DNA of 64,000 bases from Sporosarcina aquimarina (lineage in GTDB: Bacteria; Bacillota; Bacilli; Bacillales_A; Planococcaceae), in assembly GCF_023715615.1 (NCBI RefSeq), contig NZ_JAMBOM010000006.1:112425-176424 (forward strand), given 5' to 3'. Under the pieces are notes generated by a model that was given only the letters and a program-made list of their open reading frames with translations, did not search any database and was not told the DNA's origin. Below are positions 43,227 to 51,262 of this stretch, piece by piece. Each line of letters begins with the position of its first letter. The first letter of the stretch is position 1. The translations under genes were made by a program, and so were the position numbers.

Positions 43227-44213
43227 ATGACTAAATCACGAAGCGGTCTCATTGTTGTTAGTACGTTTCTTCTAGCAATTGCGGCAGCGGTGATCGCGAT
43301 CGGATTAGGAAGTATTCGAATCTCAGTACCTGATATTTTCGAGACACTCTTTCACACATCAGCTGGAAACGTAAACGACACGATTATTTTTAACATTCGA
43401 TTGCCACGTGTGATTTTGGCATTGATTATCGGGGCGAATATCGCAATCTCCGGTGCAATCTTGCAAGCAGTCATGGGAAATCCACTTGCAGATCCAGGTC
43501 TTACTGGAGTTACTAGCGGAGCGGCTGTTTTTGTCCTAGTTATTATGTTGGCGAAGCCTGAATACACCCAGTTCATGCCGCTTGCAGCGCTCATTGGAGG
43601 TATGTTGGCGGCAACCATTGTCTATGCACTAGCTTGGAGAAGGAATGGAATTTCTCCGATTTCAATCATATTGGCAGGAGTCGCGGTCAATGCGTTATGT
43701 GGTGGAGTCGTCGGGTATCTGTCGATTATCTACAGTGACCGTCTGCCATCAGCAGTTCAATGGATGAATGGTAGTTTGGCGGCGAAGGGGACTTCAGTCG
43801 TCACCATGATTCTTCCTTACGCAATCGTGGGTTGGATTTTATCCTTCTTTGCCATCAGAAAAGCAAATGTGATTCGAATGGGCGATCAAGTCGCCGCGAA
43901 CCTAGGTGAAAACGTACATCGTATCCGAATTCTCCTATCAATCTTAGCTGTCTTTTTAGCAGCCATTTCAGTTGCGGCAATTGGTATGATCGGATTTGTC
44001 GGACTCATTGTTCCGCATATGGCCCGTTTTCTAGTAGGTTCTAACTATAAGTATATGATGCCGATGAGTATGGCACTTGGCGCATTGGTATTGTTAGTAG
44101 CGGATACCGGGGGCCGAACATTATTTTCACCGCTTGAAATTCCAGCAGGGATTCTAATGGCGGTAATCGGAGGACCTTATTTTCTTTATTTGATGAGAAG
44201 GAGTGTATTTTAA
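43227..44213 (+). CDS. isdF: Haem/siderophore ABC permease, FecCD (IsdF-like)
   Basis: 328 residues, ten membrane helices, FecCD-type permease. Hallmarks: FNIRLPRVILALIIGANIAISGAILQAVMGNPLADPGLTGV and IGFVGLIVPHMARFLVG. It forms the channel for haem delivered by the IsdE-like lipoprotein. ATG 43227 is chosen; ATG 43206 overlaps the upstream stop and would add seven residues. The next gene starts one base after its stop codon. Confidence 0.93.
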   Translation: MTKSRSGLIVVSTFLLAIAAAVIAIGLGSIRISVPDIFETLFHTSAGNVNDTIIFNIRLPRVILALIIGANIAISGAILQAVMGNPLADPGLTGVTSGAAVFVLVIMLAKPEYTQFMPLAALIGGMLAATIVYALAWRRNGISPISIILAGVAVNALCGGVVGYLSIIYSDRLPSAVQWMNGSLAAKGTSVVTMILPYAIVGWILSFFAIRKANVIRMGDQVAANLGENVHRIRILLSILAVFLAAISVAAIGMIGFVGLIVPHMARFLVGSNYKYMMPMSMALGALVLLVADTGGRTLFSPLEIPAGILMAVIGGPYFLYLMRRSVF

Positions 44214-44214
44214 T

Positions 44215-44994
44215 ATGTTAACGGTAAACTCAATTTCCATTCAATATGAACAGAAAAAGGTAATTAACGATTTCTCATTTAGTGTAGAAGAAGGAGAAGT
44301 TGTATCGATTATCGGCCCAAACGGATCAGGAAAGTCAACATTACTCAAATCTATTTCTCGCCAAATCCCCTACCAATCTGGTTCAGTGGAACTGGATGGG
44401 ATGAACATGAAAGCGATGAATCCCAAACAAATTGCCCGTAAGTTGTGTATGCTTAGCCAAAAAAATCAGGCACCAAGCGATATGACGGTGTACGATCTTG
44501 TTTCATATGGTAGATATCCACATAAGCGTTGGTTTGAAAAACTGACCAACGATGACCGGGATATTATCGAGTGGGCAATCGAAAAAACACATTTAACGGA
44601 TTATCAAGAACGAACGGTCGCCTCACTTTCAGGAGGAGAGTCTCAGCGCGCATGGATTGCAATGGCACTCGCACAGCGACCACAAATCCTGCTTTTGGAT
44701 GAACCAACGACATACCTAGATATCTCCCATCAGCACGAGGTTCTTGAACTTGTACGTGAACTAAATGAGGAGATGGGGATGACTGTCATCATGGTACTGC
44801 ATGATTTGAACCAAGCTGCCCATTATAGCGATCGAGTTATCGTCGTACAAAGTGGTGAGAAGGCGATGTGTGGGACACCTGATCAGGTCATGACAACCGA
44901 GATGATTCGGGAAGTGTATAGAATGGATTCTGAAGTGATGTACAATCAGGCAGAACGAAAACCACGTATTCATTTATTACGGACAGCACGATAA
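44215..44994 (+). CDS. Haem/siderophore ABC transporter ATPase
   Basis: 259 residues, FepC/FhuC-type ATPase. Walker A GPNGSGKS (about 35-42), LSGGESQR signature, Walker B ILLLDEPTTYLDISHQ, switch His in VLHDLNQAAHYSD. The ATG at 44215 follows AAGGAGTGT. Energises the permease encoded just upstream. Some haem systems borrow FhuC from elsewhere; here a dedicated ATPase is present. Confidence 0.93.
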   Translation: MLTVNSISIQYEQKKVINDFSFSVEEGEVVSIIGPNGSGKSTLLKSISRQIPYQSGSVELDGMNMKAMNPKQIARKLCMLSQKNQAPSDMTVYDLVSYGRYPHKRWFEKLTNDDRDIIEWAIEKTHLTDYQERTVASLSGGESQRAWIAMALAQRPQILLLDEPTTYLDISHQHEVLELVRELNEEMGMTVIMVLHDLNQAAHYSDRVIVVQSGEKAMCGTPDQVMTTEMIREVYRMDSEVMYNQAERKPRIHLLRTAR

Positions 44995-45017
44995 TTAATT
45001 TACTGGAGGAATGTCAC

Positions 45018-45527
45018 ATGGCGAAAGCAATCGATCTAGAAAAATACAAAAAATCTTATTTGGAATTTATGGAGACACGAAAAGGTCTTATCCTTTCAAT
45101 GTTAGACGGAGAAGGAAAACCATTTACAAGCTGTGCTCCGTTTGTGAAAAAAGACGGCAAATTGTACATTTACATAAGCCAAGTTGCTGAACATTATTAC
45201 CATATGGAGAATAGCGAGTGGATCGATGCAATGATGATTGCGGATGAGACTACGACGAAAAATCCATTTGCAACTGAACGCATGCGCATGCGTTGCACAC
45301 CGAAAAACATTGGAAACGAAGGACACGATGATATTTTTGAGTTGTTCAACTCACAGTTTGATTCGAAATTGCTAGATGTGCTTCGCGGACTCGACTTCTC
45401 ACTATTCGAACTGACACCGTCAATGGGACGTTATGTCGTTGGATTTGGAATGGCTTTCGATGCGGACATCTCAGGTGAGGTCTTCACACACGTAGTTGTC
45501 GACAAAAAGAACAAAGCAAACGTCTGA
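45018..45527 (+). CDS. HugZ/HutZ-type haem-degrading protein (PPOx fold)
   Basis: 169 residues, split-barrel flavin-like (pyridoxamine phosphate oxidase) fold: TRKGLILSMLDGEGKPFTSCAPFVKKDGKLYIYIS, HYYHMENS and a C-terminal GRYVVGFGMAFDAD. This fits the HugZ/HutZ family, which binds and opens haem. Location right after the haem transporter supports this over a simple PPOx enzyme. Would release iron from imported haem in the cytosol. Start after CTGGAGGAATG. Confidence 0.85.
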   Translation: MAKAIDLEKYKKSYLEFMETRKGLILSMLDGEGKPFTSCAPFVKKDGKLYIYISQVAEHYYHMENSEWIDAMMIADETTTKNPFATERMRMRCTPKNIGNEGHDDIFELFNSQFDSKLLDVLRGLDFSLFELTPSMGRYVVGFGMAFDADISGEVFTHVVVDKKNKANV

Positions 45528-45552
45528 GTCTAACCTAAAGGAGAATTACTAT

Positions 45553-45975
45553 ATGTCTTATTCGACTGTACTCCCAATTTGGGAGGCACTGCGTCAACGC
45601 TTTACAAAAACGACGTCAGCATTACCGGAATCCGATCTTAATCTGACACTTGGTAAGTCTTCCGTCCGTGGGCTACTTTATCATACGGCTGAAGTTGAAT
45701 ATATGTTTGCTGAGTGGTTTTTCGGCAAAACGAAACCTGAATATCCTGCTCAAACGTCATCAGAATCGTTACAGGAACTTGTGGAGTTACTGGCAGCTTC
45801 CAATGCACATTTAGTCCAAGCGATGCAAGAACTACCCGAGGACCAATGGGGAACACCAGTGAAATCTCCTATGGGTTCTTCTTCACCTTTAGAGGCAGTA
45901 GGACGTCTCATGTACCATACCGGTATGCACGCAGGGCAGATTTCATTGATACAGAAAAATGGTTCATGTGAATAA
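45553..45975 (+). CDS. DinB-family protein
   Basis: 140 residues, four-helix DinB/YfiT-like bundle. Putative metal-ligand histidines at HTAEVE (residue 38) and HTGMHAGQ (about 123-127). Members are often thiol- or metal-dependent transferases. ATG 45553 after AAAGGAGAATTAC. The last gene of the haem operon by spacing (25 bases). Why it is with haem genes is unclear. Followed by a terminator. Confidence 0.87.
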   Translation: MSYSTVLPIWEALRQRFTKTTSALPESDLNLTLGKSSVRGLLYHTAEVEYMFAEWFFGKTKPEYPAQTSSESLQELVELLAASNAHLVQAMQELPEDQWGTPVKSPMGSSSPLEAVGRLMYHTGMHAGQISLIQKNGSCE

Positions 45976-45991
45976 AATAGAATTGTTATTC

Positions 45992-46025
45992 TAAAACGCA
46001 TCCTACATGTAGGGGGTGCGTTTTC
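45992..46025. terminator. Bidirectional terminator after the haem operon
   Basis: AAAACGCATCCTAC pairs with GTAGGGGGTGCGTTTT with minor bulges. Confidence 0.82.
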
Positions 46026-46053
46026 TTTATGATTACTTTTGCTGAACAACTAT

Positions 46054-46638
46054 TTAGTGAAACAAAATCGTGACCGCCGTATAAAGAAGTAACATAGCCA
46101 TGATGATATTGAAAACCGTCTGATAGGTAGCAATCCATTCCTTGAATAATGCTCCAAACAAACTCCAGCTGAATGTCCCTAAAAATCCAATTACAGCTAA
46201 CAAAATTACCAAGATAAACTGAGTCAAATAATTATGATAGAAAGGCGTCACGAATGTTGAGGTGACTGTAAGGGCATATATAGTTGCTTTAGGATTGATG
46301 AATTGCAACATAGCACCGGAGATTAGATTATTGTATCGATAAGTAAATTGTTGTTCTTCATCAAGTTTACTCGTAATGATTTTATAAGCTAAATACAGTA
46401 AATAAAGACAACCAAATAATTTCATAAACAATTCGACTTCTGGAAAAGCGGTTTTTAATGCGACACTAAAATAATTGGCGAATATGAGTAAAATGAAAAA
46501 TCCAAGACCAACCCCTAAGCAGAATTTATAAGTCCTTTTCAATCCAAATTTATTGGCAAAAAACAACGACATAATATTATTGGGACCTGGTGTGAAGCTT
46601 GCAACAAAAGCATAAACCAGTAGTGACAACAGTGACAT
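46054..46638 (-). CDS. LysE-family amino-acid/metabolite exporter
   Basis: 194 residues, six membrane helices. N-terminal motif FTPGPNNIMSLFFANKFGLKRTYKFCLGVGLGF is characteristic of LysE/RhtB exporters. Start ATG 46638 after GAGGGTGGTTATA. Divergent from an XRE-cupin regulator with which it shares a 115-base promoter region; such pairs are common, the regulator sensing the exporter's substrate by its cupin domain. Substrate not evident. Confidence 0.92.
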   Translation of the reverse strand: MSLLSLLVYAFVASFTPGPNNIMSLFFANKFGLKRTYKFCLGVGLGFFILLIFANYFSVALKTAFPEVELFMKLFGCLYLLYLAYKIITSKLDEEQQFTYRYNNLISGAMLQFINPKATIYALTVTSTFVTPFYHNYLTQFILVILLAVIGFLGTFSWSLFGALFKEWIATYQTVFNIIMAMLLLYTAVTILFH

Positions 46639-46752
46639 TATAACCACCCTCTTCTTTGTATGCTATAGTGAACAAAAATGCATGATAACGTATTGTGCTT
46701 TATAGTGTACTTTATGTGCGTTATAATGTAAATAAGGAAGTGAGGGTACAAT

Positions 46753-47310
46753 ATGAAGGAAATACATGTAGTGGTAGCTGAAAATATGAAGGCATATAGA
46801 AAAGCTAACAACTATAGCTTAGATAAAGTTTCGGAATTAACTGGAGTTAGTAAAACAATGTTAGGTCAAATAGAACGTGGAGACTCTATACCATCGATAA
46901 CGACGATGTGGAAAATAGCAAATGGATTAAAGGTTTCTTTTACATCTTTGATAAAGGAAACAACGAATGAAGTAACGGTAACGTCAAAAAAAGACCTGCT
47001 GGAATTGCCGGGTAATGATGGGAAATATAAAGTGTATCCATATTTTCCATTCGAAAATGACAAGCAGTTTGAAATATATATGGTTGAAATCGAACCAGGT
47101 GGCTATTTATTAGCGGATCCTCATCATGAGGGGACAGAGGAATACATTACTGTATTTGATGGGCAACTGGAATTGACGGTACGTGGGCAATCGTACTTGC
47201 TGGAGAGAGATCAAGCAATCCGTTTCCAAGCGGACTGTAAACACGCGTATTACAATCCAACCAATAATTTGACTAGAATCAGTATGACAATTCATTATCC
47301 AAGCATGTAG
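46753..47310 (+). CDS. XRE-family regulator with cupin domain
   Basis: 185 residues: helix-turn-helix (about 8-62, LDKVSELTGVSKTMLGQIERGDSIPSITTMWKIA) and C-terminal cupin (about 105-180, HHEGTEEYITVFDGQLELTVRG). PuuR/SutR-like. Divergent from the LysE exporter. The intergenic DNA holds repeated TATAGTG/TTATGTGC words (46667-46725) and a TATAAT -10 near 46719. Likely controls the exporter and itself. Confidence 0.92.
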   Translation: MKEIHVVVAENMKAYRKANNYSLDKVSELTGVSKTMLGQIERGDSIPSITTMWKIANGLKVSFTSLIKETTNEVTVTSKKDLLELPGNDGKYKVYPYFPFENDKQFEIYMVEIEPGGYLLADPHHEGTEEYITVFDGQLELTVRGQSYLLERDQAIRFQADCKHAYYNPTNNLTRISMTIHYPSM

Positions 47311-47782
47311 ATTTGTGTAAATATGAGAAAAAGAAAACTACAAAGAAAAAGCACCATCCACGAAGGATGGTGCGGTGCTTCAAACATTGGTGTGAAGCGG
47401 TTTGTAAGCCGCCTTTGCCGTATTGCAATACATAGAAAGTTTTAAACCACCACTCCTCAAAGTGGGTGTTCGCAGAACTGTTCCTGCCTGTCCAACCATA
47501 AATGATTGGCGTGTCATTCCCAGCCTATATAAAACTCCCTTTTACAGCTTAAAGGTTAAAACTTTATGGGAATACGAACAATGCAGCTTATGTACTTATC
47601 TTACTGCTACATGCGGCGAAATGCAATGGAAATGTTTGTGTGTGGGGGGGCAGACGAGAATAGGGAAGAAAAGTTTGAGTGAGTTTATACTGAGTTTACA
47701 ATTGTGTATTATGATAAGCCTAGTTAGCAGAGGCTGATTACTTATTTAGGTAACCGATGTGTGTAGAGGAGATGGTCTAGCT
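47311..47782. other. Non-coding region with a cluster of small hairpins
   Basis: About 470 bases. Four compact inverted repeats follow one another: GCACCATCC/GGATGGTGC (47351-47373), GCTTCA/TGAAGC, GCGG/CCGC, and the perfect palindrome GTATTGCAATAC (47420-47431), followed by CCACCACTC/CAAAGTGGGTG. A 104-codon open frame (47423-47737) has no ribosome site and biased composition, so it is not called. It may be the end of a degraded IS200/IS605-type element or a small structured RNA. Confidence 0.45.
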
Positions 47783-48460
47783 ATGGCAAACGTGTTAATT
47801 GTAGACGATGATCCGCATATGAGGGAGCTCGTCAAACTTTTTTTACTCCCTGAAGGATTTGAGGTGGCCACTGCATGCGACGGTATCGAAGCGTTATCGA
47901 AGCTTGAGTCATTCAAGGCGGACTTGGTCATCTTGGACATTATGATGCCGAATATGGATGGCTGGGAGCTGTGTCGTGAGTTACGTAAAGCCTATGACAT
48001 GCCGTTGCTCATGCTTACTGCGAAAGGCGATACGACTCAAAAAGTGAAAGGATTCGAACTAGGAACAGACGACTACCTCGTCAAGCCCTTTGAACCTATA
48101 GAGTTAGTTGCGCGAGTAAAGGCATTACTAAAACGTTATCGAATCGCCATTTCCCAAACTGTATTCGTGGGCAGCCTTTCCATGAATCGAAAAACGTTCG
48201 AGGCGGAACTAGCTGGAGAAATTTTGGAGCTTCCACTTAAAGAATTTGAATTGCTTTTTTTGTTAGCAAGTTATCCAGGTAAAACGTTCTCGAGAGAGCA
48301 GTTGATCGAAACGATATGGGGATATGACTATGAAGGAACGGATCGAACTGTTGACGTTCATATTAATCGGTTGCGAGAGCGACTTCCTACCTCACTTGAA
48401 ACTGATTTAAAAATTACAACAGTCCGTGGTTTGGGATACCGCTTAGAGGCAATCACATGA
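47783..48460 (+). CDS. OmpR-family response regulator (HssR-like)
   Basis: 225 residues. Receiver domain with Asp52 (ILDIMMPNMDG) and LGTDDYLVKPF; winged-helix domain with LPLKEFELLFLLASYPGKTFSREQLIETIWGYDYEGTDRTVDVHINRLRERL, which resembles HssR of Staphylococcus. ATG 47783 after AGAGGAGATGG. Overlaps the kinase gene by four bases; the operon continues into a two-gene ABC exporter, as with HssRS-HrtAB, although the exporter here is of another type. Confidence 0.88.
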   Translation: MANVLIVDDDPHMRELVKLFLLPEGFEVATACDGIEALSKLESFKADLVILDIMMPNMDGWELCRELRKAYDMPLLMLTAKGDTTQKVKGFELGTDDYLVKPFEPIELVARVKALLKRYRIAISQTVFVGSLSMNRKTFEAELAGEILELPLKEFELLFLLASYPGKTFSREQLIETIWGYDYEGTDRTVDVHINRLRERLPTSLETDLKITTVRGLGYRLEAIT

Positions 48461-49536
48461 AAAAAGCCATTCACATTCTAAAAGTAGTTTGCTCGTTTTG
48501 GGTACTGGTTTTTATCTACTCAGCAGTCGTGAACTTCGTATTTCCATACACTAGAGATGCATTGAACTTCCACTTAACTGATTTTAGTGAGGGTTTTATT
48601 AAAACTATCCTCACAATTTTTTTGTTTTTCCTCACAATTTGGCTCACTTCGTTGGCGGGTGTATCACGCCGTATGGAGTTTCTCACATCCATTATGGATG
48701 CCATGAAACGAATCTCAACAGGTGATTTTGATGTTCGACTGAATCACCAGTTTGATCATGCGAAAAACCATCCTTTCGAAAAGTTTGTGGAAGGCATTAA
48801 CGATATGGCAGAGGAACTGAAAGAGCTGGAGGAGATGCGTCAAGAATTCATTTCCAATGTTTCGCATGAAATCCAATCTCCGCTCGCCTCAATTAGTGGT
48901 TTTGCAAGGGTGTTGAAGCGAAGTGAATTGACTCCGGAAGAGCGCAATCATTATTTGGATATCATTGAAACAGAAAGCTTACGTCTTGGTCATTTGAGTG
49001 ATAATTTGCTGAAGCTAACCTCCATGGAGTCGGATCGGTATCCGTTTGACTTGAAGACCTATCGATTGGATAAGCAAATTCGGAAAGTACTTCTTTCGTG
49101 TGAGCCTCAATGGTTAGCGAAGTCCCTTCAATTGGACATTTCGTTAGATGAATTCGAAGTGTATGCAGACGAGGAGCTTTTGGACCAAGTCTGGTTAAAC
49201 CTCATTACGAATAGCATTAAATTCACGCCAGATAGAGGAACATTGACAGTTAACCTGCGTAAGCAGAACGAGATAGCCATCGTGACAATTGCTGATACTG
49301 GTATCGGAATCGGTTGTGAGCACTTAGAGCATATATTTGAACGCTTTTATAAAGTGGATCCATCCAGAAACCGTGCTCTCGGTGGAAGCGGCCTCGGTTT
49401 GTCCATCGTGAAAAAGATTGTTGATATGCATGAAGGTAGGATTGAGGTGAAAAGTGAGACTGACGAAGGAACCGTATTCACGATTCACTTGCCGATTCCC
49501 GATAGGCAGCTAGAAAATGAAGTAAGGAGTCAATAG
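48457..49536 (+). CDS. Sensor histidine kinase with minimal outside loop
   Basis: 359 residues. Two membrane helices (about 7-29 and 48-68) with an outside loop of only about 18 residues, a HAMP segment (to about 125), phospho-acceptor His137 (SNVSHEIQSPLASI), then ATPase motifs NLITNSIKFTP, ADTGIGI and GSGLGLSIVKK. The partner regulator is HssR-like, but a true HssS has a larger outside domain, so the signal is probably sensed in or near the membrane, perhaps through the ABC exporter. One base separates it from that exporter's first gene. Confidence 0.85.
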   Translation: MKKAIHILKVVCSFWVLVFIYSAVVNFVFPYTRDALNFHLTDFSEGFIKTILTIFLFFLTIWLTSLAGVSRRMEFLTSIMDAMKRISTGDFDVRLNHQFDHAKNHPFEKFVEGINDMAEELKELEEMRQEFISNVSHEIQSPLASISGFARVLKRSELTPEERNHYLDIIETESLRLGHLSDNLLKLTSMESDRYPFDLKTYRLDKQIRKVLLSCEPQWLAKSLQLDISLDEFEVYADEELLDQVWLNLITNSIKFTPDRGTLTVNLRKQNEIAIVTIADTGIGIGCEHLEHIFERFYKVDPSRNRALGGSGLGLSIVKKIVDMHEGRIEVKSETDEGTVFTIHLPIPDRQLENEVRSQ

Positions 49537-49537
49537 A

Positions 49538-51262
49538 ATGATAAAATTATTAAGAAATTTATCTGTATATAAGTGGTTCGTTGTAGCAATTGTTGGAATG
49601 GTTTTCGTTCAATCTATGGCGGATTTGTTCCTTCCGACGCTGATGGCGGACATTATCGATAAAGGGGTAGTCGTTGGAGATATCCCATATATTTGGAAAA
49701 TCGGTGCTGCTATGATCGGTGTCACTGCAGTAAGCGCGCTGGCAGCGATTGTTGCTAGTTATTTTTCATCAAAAGCGGCGCTCGGAATGGGGCGGGACAT
49801 TCGACAGAAAGTATTCCGTCATGTTGAAAGCTTTTCATTACAAGAGTTTGACAAGCTCGGAACAGCGTCTTTGATTACTAGAACGACGAATGATATTACG
49901 CAAATTCAACAAGTGGTCATTATGATGCTCCGGATGGTCATCAGTGCGCCGATAATGTTAGTCGGTGGTCTGATTATGGCCCTTTCGAAAGATGCGAAAT
50001 TGTCTCTTGTTATCGTAGCAATCATGCCAGTACTTATTTTGACAATCGTGCTGATCTTAAAAAAAGGAGTTCCGTTATTCCAAACCGTACAAAAGAGACT
50101 GGATCGTCTCAACTTGGTTTTCCGGGAAAACTTAACGGGAATCCACGTAGTTCGTACATTCAATCGTGAGAAAGAAGAGCAACAGCGTCTTCAAAAAGCG
50201 AATAAGGAGTTAACGGATGTCTCTATTAAGGTAAACAAATTGATGGCATTCATGCTGCCGACGATGATGCTCGTCATGAACTTGACTGTGGTAGGAATCA
50301 TTTGGTTCGGTGGAATGCGCATTGACAGTGGGGGAATGCAAATTGGTGATTTAATGGCATATATCCAATATGTCATGATGATCATGTTCTCACTAGTGAC
50401 AGCTTCTATGATGTTCATTATGATCCCGCGTGCAGCAGTATCAGCGAAACGAATTAACGAAGTACTTGAAATGGAGCCGACTTTCTTGGATGAAGGAGTT
50501 TTGAAAGCGGATAAAGAACCGGGAACATTGGAATTCGACCATGTGTCATTCTATTATCCAGGTGCGGATGAACCCGCATTGTCGGACATTAGTTTTATAG
50601 CAAAAGCGGGAGAAGTGACAGCAATCATTGGGGGGACCGGTGCTGGTAAAACAACATTGATCAATTTGATTCCACGGTTTTACGATGTAACCAGTGGATC
50701 GATTTATGTCAACGGAGTCAATAGTAAAGAATCTTCTCAAGAAGAGATTCGTTCGAAGATTGGCTTTGTACCTCAAAAAGCGACACTGTTCTCAGGAACA
50801 ATTGCAGAGAATATCCGATTCGGTAAAGAGGATGCAACAAAAGAAGAAATTGAACATGCAGCACGTATTGCACAGGCGGAAGAATTTGTTCGGAAAATGG
50901 AAAAAGGATACGAGTCAGAAATTACACAAGGGGGATCGAACGTGTCAGGTGGACAGAAGCAACGGTTATCCATTGCACGAGCCCTCATTCGGAAGCCAGA
51001 TATTTATATATTTGATGATAGTTTCTCAGCGCTCGACTATAAAACGGATGCTAAATTACGCTCAGCTTTAAAAGAGGAAACGAAGGAAGCGACAGTTGTG
51101 ATTGTTGCCCAACGTGTAAGTACAGTCATCGATGCCGATCAAATTCTTGTATTGGATCGCGGACAACTCGCTGGTGTCGGGACACACAAAGAGCTGCTTG
51201 AAACGAATGACGTATATCGAGAAATCGTCGAATCTCAACTTGCAGAGGAGGAAATCGCATGA
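49538..51262 (+). CDS. Heterodimeric ABC exporter, subunit 1 (YfiB-like, degenerate ATPase site)
   Basis: 574 residues: six-helix type IV exporter domain (1-310) and ABC domain (about 330-570). Walker A GGTGAGKT, signature VSGGQKQR, but Walker B ends IYIFDDSFSALD with Asp where the catalytic Glu is expected. This is the classic degenerate half of a heterodimeric multidrug exporter (BmrCD, LmrCD, TM287/288 class). Overlaps subunit 2 by four bases. Confidence 0.92.
   Translation: MIKLLRNLSVYKWFVVAIVGMVFVQSMADLFLPTLMADIIDKGVVVGDIPYIWKIGAAMIGVTAVSALAAIVASYFSSKAALGMGRDIRQKVFRHVESFSLQEFDKLGTASLITRTTNDITQIQQVVIMMLRMVISAPIMLVGGLIMALSKDAKLSLVIVAIMPVLILTIVLILKKGVPLFQTVQKRLDRLNLVFRENLTGIHVVRTFNREKEEQQRLQKANKELTDVSIKVNKLMAFMLPTMMLVMNLTVVGIIWFGGMRIDSGGMQIGDLMAYIQYVMMIMFSLVTASMMFIMIPRAAVSAKRINEVLEMEPTFLDEGVLKADKEPGTLEFDHVSFYYPGADEPALSDISFIAKAGEVTAIIGGTGAGKTTLINLIPRFYDVTSGSIYVNGVNSKESSQEEIRSKIGFVPQKATLFSGTIAENIRFGKEDATKEEIEHAARIAQAEEFVRKMEKGYESEITQGGSNVSGGQKQRLSIARALIRKPDIYIFDDSFSALDYKTDAKLRSALKEETKEATVVIVAQRVSTVIDADQILVLDRGQLAGVGTHKELLETNDVYREIVESQLAEEEIA

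Noticed and set aside
44215..44994. Siderophore rather than haem transport for the whole operon
   Set aside because: The ATPase and permease alone fit either, but the IsdE-like lipoprotein with haem-ligand positions and the HugZ-like gene favour haem. Siderophore use is not excluded.
47423..47737. 104-codon open frame on the plus strand
   Set aside because: No ribosome site, odd composition, and it runs through the hairpin cluster.
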